Below, one piece after another: positions 26,475-35,562 of a DNA stretch of 64,000 nucleotides. Positions within the stretch are counted from its first letter, which is position 1. The number at the start of each line of letters is the position of its first letter. The position numbers were made by a program, and so were the translations under genes. This stretch comes from Pseudomonas sp. LS.1a (GTDB lineage: Bacteria; Pseudomonadota; Gammaproteobacteria; Pseudomonadales; Pseudomonadaceae), in assembly GCF_022533585.1 (NCBI RefSeq), contig NZ_CP092827.1, forward strand, positions 1,280,001-1,344,000. The letters are read 5' to 3'. Below the pieces are notes generated by a model. That model did no database searches and was not told the DNA's origin. It saw only the letters and a list, made by a program, of their open reading frames with translations.

Positions 26475-27308
26475 ATGATCTACACCCTCGAAGACCTGCT
26501 GCACCTCATGGCCCGCCTGCGCGACCCGCAGTATGGATGCCCGTGGGACCTGAAGCAGAACTACGCGAGCATCGTCCCGCACACCATCGAAGAGGCCTAC
26601 GAGGTTGCCGACACCATCGAGCGCGGCGATTTCGAGCACTTGCAAGGTGAACTGGGCGACCTGCTGTTCCAGGTGGTCTACTACAGCCAGCTGGCCCGCG
26701 AGGAGGGGCGTTTCGAGTTCGATGGCGTGGTCGACAGCATCACCCGCAAGCTCATTCGCCGTCACCCGCACGTGTTCCCCACCGGCGAGCTGTACGCGCC
26801 GGTAGACACCCCCAGCCTGAGCGAGGCCCAGGTCAAGTCACGCTGGGAAGAGATCAAGGCCGAAGAGCGCGCGGAAAAGAGCCAGCCCGAACAGCTGTCG
26901 CTGCTCGACGACGTGCCGGCAGCATTGCCGGCGTTGTCGCGGGCAGCCAAACTGCAAAAGCGCGCGGCCACGGTCGGTTTCGACTGGCCTGCGGCATTGC
27001 CGGTGCTGGACAAGGTCCGCGAAGAGCTGGATGAAGTGCTGCAGGCCATGGCCGACGGCGATGCCGATGCGCTCGAGGATGAAATCGGCGACCTGTTGTT
27101 CGCCACCGTCAACCTGGCCCGCCACCTCAAGCATGATCCGGAACATGCCCTGCGCCGTGCCAATCGCAAGTTCGAGCGGCGTTTCCGCTTCATCGAACAG
27201 GCATTGCGCGACAGTGGCCGACCCATCGAAGATTGTAACCTTGACGAACTGGATGCCCTTTGGGGGGAAGCCAAACGTCAGGAAAAGAACCTGCCCAGCT
27301 GCGGCTGA
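26475..27308 (+). CDS. mazG: Nucleoside triphosphate pyrophosphohydrolase MazG
   Basis: 277-residue tandem MazG protein that hydrolyses (d)NTPs to monophosphates and pyrophosphate, and in E. coli lowers ppGpp-linked death. Two all-alpha domains each carry the metal-binding EE-x12-E-x2-D type motif: first at EEAYEVAD..ELGDLLFQ (about 37-65), second at EELDEVLQ..EDEIGDLLF (about 185-210). C-terminal LDALWGEAK is typical. ATG 26475. Downstream of relA, a functionally suggestive neighbour, but separated by a REP pair. Confidence 0.94.
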   Translation: MIYTLEDLLHLMARLRDPQYGCPWDLKQNYASIVPHTIEEAYEVADTIERGDFEHLQGELGDLLFQVVYYSQLAREEGRFEFDGVVDSITRKLIRRHPHVFPTGELYAPVDTPSLSEAQVKSRWEEIKAEERAEKSQPEQLSLLDDVPAALPALSRAAKLQKRAATVGFDWPAALPVLDKVREELDEVLQAMADGDADALEDEIGDLLFATVNLARHLKHDPEHALRRANRKFERRFRFIEQALRDSGRPIEDCNLDELDALWGEAKRQEKNLPSCG

Positions 27309-27334
27309 GCTGTTGCATAAGTGAGTGAACATTC

Positions 27335-27874
27335 ATGAGCCTTTCCCTTCGCGACCAATTGCTCAAAGCCGGTCTGGTCAACCAGAAACAGGTTTCCCAG
27401 GCCAACAAGGCCGAGAAGAAACAGAAACGCCTGGAACACAAAGGCCAGGTCGAGGTGGACGACAGCCAGCAGCGCATGGCCAAGGAAGCCATGGCCGAGA
27501 AAGCCAAGCGTGACCAGGAACTGAACCGCCAACAGCAGGAAAAAGCCGAACAGAAGGCGCGGGCCGCGCAGATCAAGCAACTGATCGAAGCGACTCGCCT
27601 GCCGAAGCTGAGCACCGAGGACTACTACAACTTCGTCGACGACAAGAAGGTCAAGCGCATTGCCGTCAATGCCCTGATGCGCACCAAGCTGAGCAATGGC
27701 GCGCTGGCCGTGGTGTCGTTTGCCGGTGGCTACGAGGTGATCCCTCGTGAGGCGGCGCTGAAGATCCAGGAGCGCGACCCCAACCGTATCCTGCTGCTGA
27801 ATACCCATGTCGAGGAAGCGGACGAGGACGACCCGTACGCGGCCTACAAGATCCCTGATGATCTGATGTGGTAA
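27335..27874 (+). CDS. DUF2058 protein
   Basis: 179-residue protein of the DUF2058 (YaiL-like) family: N-terminal MSLSLRDQLLKAGLVNQKQ, a long highly charged Lys/Glu/Gln helix (about 25-85) and a conserved C-terminal region (STEDYYNFVDDKKVKRIAVN..GGYEVIPREAALKI..). E. coli YaiL is described as a nucleoprotein-associated protein; function is otherwise unknown. ATG 27335, 26 bp after mazG, so probably cotranscribed. A strong terminator follows directly. Confidence 0.88.
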   Translation: MSLSLRDQLLKAGLVNQKQVSQANKAEKKQKRLEHKGQVEVDDSQQRMAKEAMAEKAKRDQELNRQQQEKAEQKARAAQIKQLIEATRLPKLSTEDYYNFVDDKKVKRIAVNALMRTKLSNGALAVVSFAGGYEVIPREAALKIQERDPNRILLLNTHVEEADEDDPYAAYKIPDDLMW

Positions 27875-27879
27875 ACACG

Positions 27880-27905
27880 AAAAACCCCGCTTTGGCGGGG
27901 TTTTT
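27880..27905 (+). terminator. Rho-independent terminator after DUF2058
   Basis: AAAAACCCCGC-TTTG-GCGGGGTTTTT: 7-bp GC stem flanked by A and T runs, 6 bp after the stop. Symmetrical, so it can also end the leftward small gene at 27921-28103. Confidence 0.9.
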
Positions 27906-27920
27906 CATTTGAAGATCGAG

Positions 27921-28103
27921 TCATTGCGTGGCGCGCTGGTTTTCCAGGTTTTCCAGCTCTATACGGTACTGGTGCGCTTCGTGTTCGTTGTGGAACATCC
28001 CTACCAGCTGGCCTTGTTGATGCACATCCCAGATCCGCACGCCAGCGGCCAGGCCTTCGTGGGACATTTTCGATTCGTCGCGTTCGGTTACTTGGACTGT
28101 CAT
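27921..28103 (-). CDS. Small conserved protein, function unknown
   Basis: 60 residues starting at ATG 28103, with GGAG 7 nt upstream. Sequence is polar with a strand-like VRIWDVHQQGQLVGMF and a C-terminal helix (NEHEAHQYRIELENLENQ); no signal peptide or cysteines. The good ribosome site, balanced composition and position between two terminators support a real gene. Not assigned to a family. Confidence 0.65.
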   Translation of the reverse strand: MTVQVTERDESKMSHEGLAAGVRIWDVHQQGQLVGMFHNEHEAHQYRIELENLENQRATQ

Positions 28104-28256
28104 CGCTAAACTCCACTGCTTCAGTTGGCTGCGACACTGTGTCGCACAACCTCTTTATAGAGTTTGTTAGCAGGCTAAGTAAATAAAACGGGCATGAAAC
28201 AAGTTTCATGGAAACCGGAGCGCAGTCAAATGTGGGGGCGCGCCTTCTCCAGTGCA

Positions 28257-28284
28257 GAAAAAAGCCCCGCACCAGGCGGGGCTT
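28257..28284 (-). terminator. Rho-independent terminator after the DUF3108 gene
   Basis: On the minus strand AAGCCCCGC-CTGGT-GCGGGGCTT followed by six T residues, 24 bp beyond the DUF3108 stop. Confidence 0.9.
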
Positions 28285-28307
28285 CGGGTACTGCTGGCAG
28301 CGCTGGC

Positions 28308-29018
28308 TCAGTTGCCCTTCACCGGCTTGCCATCGACCGTGCCATCTTGCAGCACGATCACGTATTCCTTGCCATCGGTCTCGACCTGGCGCAGTTGCAC
28401 CAGCAGATAGTCCCAGTTCTTGGCGAACCACAGCTCGGTAATGCGCTTGCTCTGGCTTGGGTCGCGCACGCGCTCGACCTTCACCGCATCGACCTGGCCG
28501 GTCTTGGTGGTGACTTTCTCAGTGCCCAGCACGCGGAAGTCGTAGGTGTCGATCTCGTCACCGTCGACCACCTGGTAGGTCATGCTCTTCTTGCCGGCGG
28601 CCACGTCATGCTGCAGGGCCAGCTGGTAGGACGACTTGTCCAGCACGCCGCGGTTCAGCGGCAGGCTGACGGCGTCGCCACGGTCGCTGCCGGTGACCTT
28701 CTTGCTGTTCCAGTCGAAGGTCAGGTCGACCTTCTTGGCCTTGCCCAGGCCGCCACGCTCGAAGTGGTACTTCTGCGGCAGCAGGGTGTCGTTGTCCATG
28801 CGCAGGGAGCTTTGCTCGGTCAGGCTGGCGATCATCATGGAGGCCTTGAAGTTAAGGTCCCAGGTACCGTTGGCATTCTTGACCAGGCTGCGTTCGGCGG
28901 TGCCGCTCATGGGCAGCTGCTTCCAGTCGGCGGTATAGCTGGCCGAGAAAGGCTTCAGATCAGCTGCCTGGAGGGGCAGGGCGAGCACGGCGAGAGCCAA
29001 GAGCAGGGCGCGACGCAT
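28308..29018 (-). CDS. DUF3108 exported protein
   Basis: 236-residue periplasmic protein: signal peptide MRRALLLALAVLALPLQA (cleavage after about 18), then a beta-rich domain beginning LKPFSASYTADWKQLPMSG, typical of DUF3108. The C-terminal half contains YDFRVLGTEKVTTKTGQVDAVKVERVR. No catalytic motif and no known function; the family often follows purN in gammaproteobacteria, as here (8 bp after purN), so cotranscription with purMN is likely. Confidence 0.85.
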   Translation of the reverse strand: MRRALLLALAVLALPLQAADLKPFSASYTADWKQLPMSGTAERSLVKNANGTWDLNFKASMMIASLTEQSSLRMDNDTLLPQKYHFERGGLGKAKKVDLTFDWNSKKVTGSDRGDAVSLPLNRGVLDKSSYQLALQHDVAAGKKSMTYQVVDGDEIDTYDFRVLGTEKVTTKTGQVDAVKVERVRDPSQSKRITELWFAKNWDYLLVQLRQVETDGKEYVIVLQDGTVDGKPVKGN

Positions 29019-29026
29019 AAATTCTC

Positions 29027-29680
29027 CTAGGATCGAATCAAGTGACCGCTGGCCGCCAGGGGTTGGCCATCCAGTAATGCACCCTGTTCGCCAAGACGCA
29101 AGCGCCCTTCAGCGAACCAGCGCACCGCCAGCGGGTAAATCAGGTGCTCCTGGCGGTGTACCCGCTGTGCCAGGCTTTCGATGGTGTCGTCAGACGCCAC
29201 CGGTACCACAGCCTGTACGACCAGTGGGCCGCCATCGAGTTCCTCAGTCACGAAGTGTACGCTGCAGCCATGCTCGGCGTCGCCTGCCTCCAGTGCCCGG
29301 CGGTGGGTATGCAGGCCCTTGTATTTGGGCAGCAGCGACGGGTGGATGTTGAGCAGGCGGCCCTGGTAGTGGCGCACGAAGTCGCCACTGAGGATGCGCA
29401 TGAAACCGGCCAGCACCACCAGGTCCGGGGCAAAACCGTCGATGCGCGCCATCAGCGCGGCATCGAAGGCTTCACGGCCGTCGAACTGGGTGTGCTCGAG
29501 CACGACGCTGTCGATGCCGGCCGCCGCGGCGCGTTGCAGGCCGTAGGCATCGGCACGGTTGGAAACCACCGCACGGATGCGCACCTGGCTGTCCTGGCCT
29601 TGGCAGCTGTCGATCAGCGCTTGCAGGTTGCTGCCGGAGCCCGACAGCAGTACCACTACATTGCAGGTCTTGCTTGGCAT
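29027..29680 (-). CDS. purN: Phosphoribosylglycinamide formyltransferase PurN
   Basis: 217-residue enzyme of purine synthesis, transferring the formyl group of 10-formyl-tetrahydrofolate to GAR. Family marks: VLLSGSGSNLQAL, the folate-site FMRILSGDFV, the catalytic N-x-H-x-S-L-L-P segment (LLNIHPSLLPKYKG) and HFVTEELDGGP with the catalytic Asp. ATG 29680 overlaps the purM stop as ATGA. Confidence 0.97.
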   Translation of the reverse strand: MPSKTCNVVVLLSGSGSNLQALIDSCQGQDSQVRIRAVVSNRADAYGLQRAAAAGIDSVVLEHTQFDGREAFDAALMARIDGFAPDLVVLAGFMRILSGDFVRHYQGRLLNIHPSLLPKYKGLHTHRRALEAGDAEHGCSVHFVTEELDGGPLVVQAVVPVASDDTIESLAQRVHRQEHLIYPLAVRWFAEGRLRLGEQGALLDGQPLAASGHLIRS

Positions 29681-30738
29681 CAGTGTGCCTTGAGGTTCTG
29701 CAGCTCGACCTGGGCAGCGCCCTCGGCGGCTTCGGCGATGTGGCCGATCACCCATGGCTGCTCGCCAGCGGCGCGCAGTTCGTTCAGGGCGGCTTCTACC
29801 TGATCCTGGGCCACGCAGATGACCATGCCGACGCCGCAGTTCAGCACGCGGTGCATTTCATGCTCGTCGACGTTGCCTTTTTCCTGCAGGAAGTCGAACA
29901 CCGCCGGGCGCTGCCAGCTGGCCACGTCGATGACCGCCTGGGCGTTGGCCGGCAGTACGCGCGGGATGTTGTCCAGCAGGCCGCCACCGGTGATGTGGGC
30001 CATGGCCTTGACCGCGCCGGTGTTCTTGATCAGCTGCAGCAGCGGCTTGACGTAGATGCGGGTCGGCGCCATCAGCAGGTCGGTCAGTGGCTTGCCGTCC
30101 AGCTGGGTGTTCTCGATGTCGGTGGCGGACACTTCGAGGATCTTGCGGATCAGCGAGTAGCCGTTGGAGTGCGGGCCCGAGGACGGCAGGGCGATCAGTG
30201 CGTCACCGGTGGCAACCTTGGAGCCATCGATGATCTCGGCCTTTTCCACCACGCCGACGCAGAAGCCGGCCAGGTCGTAGTCTTCGCCTTCGTACATGCC
30301 TGGCATTTCGGCGGTTTCACCACCGACCAGCGAGCAGCCGGCCAGTTCGCAACCGGCACCGATGCCGGTGACCACGGTGGCGGCCACGTCGACGTTCAGT
30401 TTGCCGGTGGCATAGTAGTCGAGGAAGAACAGCGGCTCGGCGCCGCACACGACCAGGTCGTTGACGCACATGGCGACCAGGTCCTGGCCGATGCTGTCGT
30501 GCTTGTTCAGGTTCAGTGCCAGGCGCAGCTTGGTGCCGACGCCGTCGGTGCCGGAGACCAGCACCGGCTGCTTGTAGCCGGCCGGGATCTCGCAGAGGGC
30601 GCCGAAGCCGCCCAGGCCACCCATGACTTCAGGGCGTGCGGTGCGTTTTGCCACGCCCTTGATGCGTTCGACCAGTGCTTCGCCGGCGTCGATGTCTACA
30701 CCGGCGTCCTTGTAGCTCAGGGAGGGTTGCTTGCTCAT
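29680..30738 (-). CDS. purM: Phosphoribosylformylglycinamidine cyclo-ligase PurM
   Basis: 352-residue AIR synthetase, closing the imidazole ring of AIR with ATP. Diagnostic blocks: [75 protein letters not shown] and [12 protein letters not shown]. First gene of purM-purN(-DUF3108); the promoter lies in the long upstream gap shared with the divergent DUF2066 gene. Confidence 0.98.
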   Translation of the reverse strand: MSKQPSLSYKDAGVDIDAGEALVERIKGVAKRTARPEVMGGLGGFGALCEIPAGYKQPVLVSGTDGVGTKLRLALNLNKHDSIGQDLVAMCVNDLVVCGAEPLFFLDYYATGKLNVDVAATVVTGIGAGCELAGCSLVGGETAEMPGMYEGEDYDLAGFCVGVVEKAEIIDGSKVATGDALIALPSSGPHSNGYSLIRKILEVSATDIENTQLDGKPLTDLLMAPTRIYVKPLLQLIKNTGAVKAMAHITGGGLLDNIPRVLPANAQAVIDVASWQRPAVFDFLQEKGNVDEHEMHRVLNCGVGMVICVAQDQVEAALNELRAAGEQPWVIGHIAEAAEGAAQVELQNLKAH

Positions 30739-31078
30739 TGATCCAGGCCTTTAGGAGGGAGGGATTCTTAAAAAACGACCATGACGGCCAAGGCCGGCTG
30801 GTAAGCGGCGGCTGCCTGAAACGTCAGTGGTCTGTGAAGGCGCGCGATTTTATCAGGGTTGCCGGGCAGCGGCCATCCTCAGGCCGACGGGCAGGGCATG
30901 AAAATGGGTAAAAAGTTGGGAGTGCTCGCTACAAGGGCTGCGTCATGCAGGCGACACCTGCCAGATCCATCACAACTTCCCGGCAATCTCCGCAACCAAT
31001 CTTTCATCCTCGCGACTGGTTACCTTGCGCCCCCGTGTATAAGGTATAGGCATTGCGGTAAGTGGACAGGAATCCTCC
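30739..31078. other. Divergent intergenic region between purM and the DUF2066 gene
   Basis: 340 bp with no convincing gene. The purM ribosome site (GGAGG in TTAGGAGGGAG on the reverse) is at its left edge and the DUF2066 site (AGGAATCCTCC) at its right edge. A TATAAGGTATAGG stretch at about 31038-31051 could supply the rightward -10 element. No strong operator palindrome was seen. Confidence 0.5.
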
Positions 31079-32146
31079 ATGCGTCTCTTCAATATTCTGG
31101 CGGTCGGTTGCCTGGCCCTGATCTCGGCCACTGCCCAGGCTGAAAGTGTCTCCGGCCTTTACCAGGTGCGCGAGCCGGTCACCGGGCAGGGCGCCGAAGC
31201 CCGTGCCGAGGCCACCGCCAAGGCCCTCGATACCCTGGTAACGCGCCTGACCGGCGACCCCAGGGCGGCGCAAAGCCCGGCATTGGCCGGGTTGCGCAAG
31301 GACCCGCAGCAAATCATCAACCAGGTTGGCAGCGAAGCCGGGCCACCCGAGTCGGTGCTGGTCGAGTTCGACCCTGGCAGTACCGAGCGGGCCTTGCGCA
31401 AGGCCGGCCTGGCCTTGTGGGGCAGCAACCGCCCCTCGATCCTCGGCTGGTGGCTGAACGACAGTGCCGAGGGCAGTAACCTTGTCGGTGACGGCCAGGC
31501 CAGCGCCCAACCCCTGCGCCGTGCCGCCCAGCACCGTGGCCTGCCGTTGCGCCTGCCGCTGGCCGACCTGCAGGAGCAACTGGTGGCCAATGCCGAGCAC
31601 ATCGACGGCAGCGACCCGGCCCCGTTACGGGAAGCCTCCGAACGCTACGGGGCCGATGCCTTGCTGGCGGTGCATGCCCGGGAAGCCGATGGCAAGTGGC
31701 AGGGCAATTGGCAGCTGTGGCTGGGCGACCAGCGTGAGCAAGGCACTGCCGAAGGCGCCGATCCGGCAGCGCTGGCTGACGCCGTGATGCTGGCGCTCAG
31801 CAGCCGCTTGGCGCCGCGCTACGTCACCCGCCCGGGTGCCAGCAGCCAGTTGCAGGTGCAAGTGCAGGGGATGAACCTGCAGCGCTACGCCGAGCTTGCC
31901 CGCGTGCTCGAACCCTTTGGCCCGCGTCTGCAAATGGCTGAAGGCGGCACCCTGACCTACGGTGTCACCGCCAACCGCGATCAGCTGCGCGCCCAGCTCG
32001 GCCTGGCCAAGCTGCAGGAAGTACCGGTAGAGCAGGTGCCTGCGGTGCCGGCCACGCCAGCTCCGGCAGACGCTGCCGGGGGCGGGCAACCAGTGCCGGC
32101 CCAGCCTGCACCCAAGCCGTTCGACGGCTTGCGTTTTCGCTGGTAA
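31079..32146 (+). CDS. DUF2066 exported protein
   Basis: 355-residue protein with a signal peptide (cleavage near ..ATAQAES, residue 21-22), then a DUF2066-type domain: VSGLYQVREPVTGQGAEARAEATAKALDTLVTRLTGD is the conserved opening. The C-terminus is Pro/Ala-rich (about 310-345), perhaps a flexible tail. Function unknown. It is followed after 12 bp by the AI-2E family permease, so the two are probably one operon; the pair with hda is conserved in pseudomonads. Confidence 0.85.
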   Translation: MRLFNILAVGCLALISATAQAESVSGLYQVREPVTGQGAEARAEATAKALDTLVTRLTGDPRAAQSPALAGLRKDPQQIINQVGSEAGPPESVLVEFDPGSTERALRKAGLALWGSNRPSILGWWLNDSAEGSNLVGDGQASAQPLRRAAQHRGLPLRLPLADLQEQLVANAEHIDGSDPAPLREASERYGADALLAVHAREADGKWQGNWQLWLGDQREQGTAEGADPAALADAVMLALSSRLAPRYVTRPGASSQLQVQVQGMNLQRYAELARVLEPFGPRLQMAEGGTLTYGVTANRDQLRAQLGLAKLQEVPVEQVPAVPATPAPADAAGGGQPVPAQPAPKPFDGLRFRW

Positions 32147-32158
32147 GGGGAGCACACC

Positions 32159-33232
32159 TTGACCGACGTACGTCGCTGGATCTGGCTGGGTGTTGCCCTG
32201 CTGGTCGCTGTGCTTCTTTATAGCCTGCACAACATTCTTACCCCGTTCCTGGTCGGCATCCTGCTGGCCTACCTGGCCGACCCGCTGGTGGATCGCCTGG
32301 AACGCCTGGGGCTTTCGCGCACCTGGGGCGTGGTGGTGGTGTTCGGCCTGTTCACCTTGCTGTTGCTGGCCTTGCTGCTGGTGCTCGTTCCGCTGCTGGC
32401 CAAGCAGCTGGTGCGCCTGTACGAGCTGGCGCCGCAGATGCTCGACTGGCTCGAACACGTGGCTTTGCCCTGGGTGCAGAGCCGCCTGGGCCTGGCTGAC
32501 GGCTTCTGGAAATTCGACAAGATCAAGGCCGCCATCGGCACGCACATGGGGCAGACCACCGATATCGTCGGTGTGCTGCTGTCCCATGCCACCGCTTCGG
32601 GCCTGGCGCTGATGGCCTGGCTGGCCAACATGGTGCTGATCCCGGTGGTGGGTTTCTATCTGCTGCGTGACTGGGACCTGATGATGGCCAAGCTGCGCGG
32701 CCTGCTGCCGCGCCAGCGTGAGCCGCAGGTGATGGGCCTGGCGGGCGAATGCCATGAAGTGCTGGGGGCGTTCGTGCGCGGGCAACTGATGGTGATGGTG
32801 GCCCTGGGCATCATCTATTCGGCCGGGCTTATGCTGGTGGGGCTGGAGCTGGGGCTGCTGATCGGCATGCTCGCCGGGCTGGCTGCCATCGTGCCGTACA
32901 TGGGCTTCATCATCGGCATTGGCGCAGCCTTGGTGGCGGGCCTGTTCCAGTTTGGCGGCGACCTGTACCCGATGCTGGGCATCATCGCCGTGTTCATGGT
33001 CGGGCAGGCACTGGAGGGCATGGTACTGACCCCTCTGCTGGTGGGAGACCGCATCGGTCTGCACCCGGTGGCGGTGATTTTCGCCATCCTGGCCGGCGGT
33101 GAGCTGTTCGGCTTTACCGGGGTGCTGCTGGCGCTGCCGGTGGCGGCTGTGATCATGGTGCTGCTGCGGCATGTGCATGACCTGTACAAGGAATCGGACA
33201 TGTATGCCGGGGATATCGACCCGGAGTTGTGA
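32159..33232 (+). CDS. AI-2E family transporter (PerM-like permease)
   Basis: 357-residue polytopic inner-membrane protein of the AI-2E/UPF0118 family, with about eight helices, a large central soluble segment (about 100-190) and the conserved LLIGMLAGLAAIVPYMGFIIG and GMVLTPLLVGDRIGLHPVAVIFAILAGGELFGFTGVLLALPVAAV C-terminal blocks. Members have been linked to autoinducer export or Na+/H+ antiport; substrate here is unknown. The start is TTG 32159, with GGGGAG 8 nt upstream. Confidence 0.9.
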   Translation: MTDVRRWIWLGVALLVAVLLYSLHNILTPFLVGILLAYLADPLVDRLERLGLSRTWGVVVVFGLFTLLLLALLLVLVPLLAKQLVRLYELAPQMLDWLEHVALPWVQSRLGLADGFWKFDKIKAAIGTHMGQTTDIVGVLLSHATASGLALMAWLANMVLIPVVGFYLLRDWDLMMAKLRGLLPRQREPQVMGLAGECHEVLGAFVRGQLMVMVALGIIYSAGLMLVGLELGLLIGMLAGLAAIVPYMGFIIGIGAALVAGLFQFGGDLYPMLGIIAVFMVGQALEGMVLTPLLVGDRIGLHPVAVIFAILAGGELFGFTGVLLALPVAAVIMVLLRHVHDLYKESDMYAGDIDPEL

Positions 33233-33237
33233 TGGAA

Positions 33238-33254
33238 GGGCTGCAAAGCAGCCC
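33238..33254. terminator. Hairpin after the AI-2E permease gene
   Basis: GGGCTGC-AAA-GCAGCCC, a perfect 7-bp stem 5 bp after the stop, followed by CAAAAC rather than T residues; a weak or attenuating terminator. Confidence 0.45.
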
Positions 33255-33394
33255 CAAAACAGCGCAAAAAAAGCGCAACTCGTTGATTTTGCTTGTGCTA
33301 TCCGCTGCCGTGATTGTGCACCCCGCGTTGCGGGTATAGACTTTGCAGATTGTTCACCAAAGGCCCCCTGCGGTCCTGTCGACCGCCCGCGAGC

Positions 33395-34102
33395 ATGAAA
33401 CCACCGATCCAGTTGCCCCTGGGTGTGCGCCTGCGCGATGACGCCACCTTCATCAACTACTATCCGGGAGCCAATGCTGCGGCATTGGGCTACGTCGAGC
33501 GGCTATGCGAAGCCGACGCCGGCTGGACCGAGAGCCTTATCTACCTGTGGGGCAAGCAAGGTGTTGGCCGTAGCCATCTGCTGCAGGCCGCCACCCACCG
33601 CTTCCAGCAACGCGGCGAGCCAGCCGTCTACCTGCCACTGGCGCAGTTGCTCGATCGTGGCGTAGAGCTGCTCGACTACCTGGCCCAGTACGAACTGGTG
33701 TGCATTGACGACCTGCATGTGATCGCCGGCAAGGCGGACTGGGAAGAGGCCATGTTCCACCTGTTCAACCGCCTGCGTGACAGCGGCCGGCGCCTGCTGC
33801 TGGCTGCCTCGGCATCGCCGCGCGAGCTGCCAATCAAGCTGCCGGACCTGAAGTCGCGGCTGACCCTCGCCCTGGTGTTCCAGATGCGCGGCCTGTCCGA
33901 CGAAGACAAGCTGCGTGCCTTGCAACTGCGTGCTTCGCGTCGTGGCCTGCACCTCACCGACGAAGTTGGCCACTTCATTCTTACCCGCGGTGCACGCAGC
34001 ATGAGTGCGTTGTTCGACCTGCTCGAACGCCTCGACCAGGCCTCGCTGCAGGCACAACGCAAGCTCACCATTCCTTTCCTCAAGGAAACCCTGGGCTGGT
34101 AA
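33395..34102 (+). CDS. hda: DnaA regulatory inactivator Hda
   Basis: 235-residue AAA+ protein related to DnaA domain III that, with the DNA-loaded beta clamp, stimulates hydrolysis of DnaA-bound ATP to prevent re-initiation. N-terminal clamp-binding motif QLPLGV (residues 5-10), a P-loop variant LWGKQGVGRSHLLQA, the Walker B-like LVCIDDLHVIAG, and sensor/arginine-finger segment LPDLKSRLTLALVFQM are visible. ATG 33395 puts the clamp-binding motif right at the N-terminus, as required. Confidence 0.93.
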   Translation: MKPPIQLPLGVRLRDDATFINYYPGANAAALGYVERLCEADAGWTESLIYLWGKQGVGRSHLLQAATHRFQQRGEPAVYLPLAQLLDRGVELLDYLAQYELVCIDDLHVIAGKADWEEAMFHLFNRLRDSGRRLLLAASASPRELPIKLPDLKSRLTLALVFQMRGLSDEDKLRALQLRASRRGLHLTDEVGHFILTRGARSMSALFDLLERLDQASLQAQRKLTIPFLKETLGW

Positions 34103-34161
34103 CCCCGAAAACGCGGGGCCAGAGCGGCAAAACAAAAAAGTCACATCTTTTTCGATAAAAT

Positions 34162-34190
34162 TTGCAAATGGCCATGATAGAGGGCATAGT
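34162..34190 (+). promoter_or_regulatory. Candidate sigma-70 promoter for the first NlpC/P60 gene
   Basis: TTGCAA (34162-34167), 17-bp spacer, CATAGT (34185-34190), in an AT-rich stretch after hda and 37 bp before the likely start codon. Confidence 0.45.
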
Positions 34191-34227
34191 TTCACCCTTC
34201 TAAAGGATTACAGACACGGTCGTGCCC

Positions 34228-34881
34228 ATGCTGAAGCGCTTCGCACCCCTCGTGCCACTCGCACTCGTGACCCTGCTTTTTGGCTGCGCGGCCCAAGGCC
34301 CGGCTTCTCATTCAGAGCAGCAGCCTCAGGATCACAACCCCATCGCCGCACAATCGGCGTTCAAGGCCAAAGCCTCGTCCTCGTCGGTATTCGGCGAGCC
34401 GGAAGAACTGGCCACCGAAGATGACCTGGAGGCCTTCTCCAGCAGCAAGCCTTACCAGCTGCCAGCTCTGGCTGACAGCGTTCTCGAGCGCGGCATGTCG
34501 CTGATCGGCACCCGCTACCGCTTCGGTGGTACCTCGGAGCAGTCCGGCTTTGACTGCAGTGGCTTCATCGGCTACCTGTTCCGCGAAGAGGCGGGTGTGA
34601 CCCTGCCGCGCTCCACGCGTGAAATGATCAACGTCGATGCCCCGAAAGTGGCCCGCAACAAGCTCAAGCCAGGTGACCTGCTGTTCTTCAGCACCAACGG
34701 CCGCGGCCGCGTCAGCCATGCCGGCATCTACCTGGGTGACAACCAGTTCATCCACTCCAGCAGCCGCCGCAGCGGTGGCGTGCGCATCGACAGCCTCGGT
34801 GACCGTTACTGGAGCAAGACCTTCATCGAAGCCAAGCGCGCCTTGGCCATGGCGCCGACCACCAATATCGCGCGCAACTGA
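34228..34881 (+). CDS. NlpC/P60 lipoprotein, probable murein endopeptidase
   Basis: 217-residue lipoprotein: signal peptide with lipobox LFGC (Cys20), a low-complexity linker (about 21-80), then an NlpC/P60 domain with catalytic C110 (GFDCSGF), H164 (VSHAGIY) and H176 (FIHSSS). Such enzymes (Spr/MepS type) cut D-Glu-gamma-mDAP or mDAP cross-links to let the wall expand. I use ATG 34228 (MLKRF); GTG 34222 is also possible, and no ideal ribosome site decides between them. Paralogue of the next gene. Confidence 0.88.
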   Translation: MLKRFAPLVPLALVTLLFGCAAQGPASHSEQQPQDHNPIAAQSAFKAKASSSSVFGEPEELATEDDLEAFSSSKPYQLPALADSVLERGMSLIGTRYRFGGTSEQSGFDCSGFIGYLFREEAGVTLPRSTREMINVDAPKVARNKLKPGDLLFFSTNGRGRVSHAGIYLGDNQFIHSSSRRSGGVRIDSLGDRYWSKTFIEAKRALAMAPTTNIARN

Positions 34882-34904
34882 TAGCAAAATGATATATCCT
34901 GCCG

Positions 34905-34937
34905 CGGCGGCGATGCTTTGAAAAAAGCTCGCCGCCG
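34905..34937 (+). terminator. Stem-loop between the two NlpC/P60 genes
   Basis: CGGCGGCGA and TCGCCGCCG form a perfect 9-bp stem around a 15-nt loop (TGCTTTGAAAAAAGC) that can itself close with GCTTT..AAAGC. No downstream T run; likely separates the paralogous genes. Confidence 0.55.
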
Positions 34938-35020
34938 TGCGCATTTATAGAAAGCGGCTAATCTAATTTCTCAACTCTTTTCGGCTGCGGCCCAGCGGTC
35001 TCAGACAGGATGTTCTGGCC

Positions 35021-35554
35021 ATGGTAAAGATGGCGCGCTTCGCATTTATCTCCTTGGCAGCCTTGCTGGCTGCCTGTTCCAGCCGTGCTCCTGCGCCGGC
35101 CCCTGTGGTACAGCCGCAGGTTACCTATAGCCAGCCTAGCCCTTCACCGATTGCCGATGACGTGTTGATGCGAGCCATCGGCCTGGTGGGCACGCCTTAT
35201 CGCTGGGGCGGCAACACCCCGGACTCCGGTTTCGATTGCAGTGGCCTGATCAAGTACGTCTACCGTGATGCTGCCGGCATAAGCCTGCCGCGTTCGACGC
35301 GGGAGATGATCGTCATGCGCGCGCCGACCGTGGATGCCAAGTCGCTGCAGTCCGGTGACCTGGTGTTCTTCGCCACCAGTGGCGGCTCGCAGGTCAGCCA
35401 CGCCGGCATTTATGTCGGGGAAGGGCGCTTCGTGCATGCCCCTTCCAGCGGTGGCACGGTGCGCCTGGACTACCTGTCCAACAGCTACTGGGCCAAGGCT
35501 TACCTGCAGGCCAAGCGCGTGATTCCGCAAGGGCATCTGGCGCAGAACCCCTGA
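35021..35554 (+). CDS. NlpC/P60 lipoprotein, second paralogue
   Basis: 177-residue lipoprotein: lipobox LAAC (Cys19), Pro-rich linker (22-45), then an NlpC/P60 domain with C73 (GFDCSGL), H127 (VSHAGIY) and H139 (FVHAPS). It shares much of its domain with the preceding gene (GFDCSG, LPRSTREMI, SGDL/PGDL.FF, YW.K...AKR) and is shorter in the linker, consistent with a tandem duplication. Probable murein endopeptidase at the outer membrane. ATG 35021; ATG 35030 is an alternative. Ends just before a REP pair. Confidence 0.87.
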   Translation: MVKMARFAFISLAALLAACSSRAPAPAPVVQPQVTYSQPSPSPIADDVLMRAIGLVGTPYRWGGNTPDSGFDCSGLIKYVYRDAAGISLPRSTREMIVMRAPTVDAKSLQSGDLVFFATSGGSQVSHAGIYVGEGRFVHAPSSGGTVRLDYLSNSYWAKAYLQAKRVIPQGHLAQNP

Positions 35555-35562
35555 CGGATATT

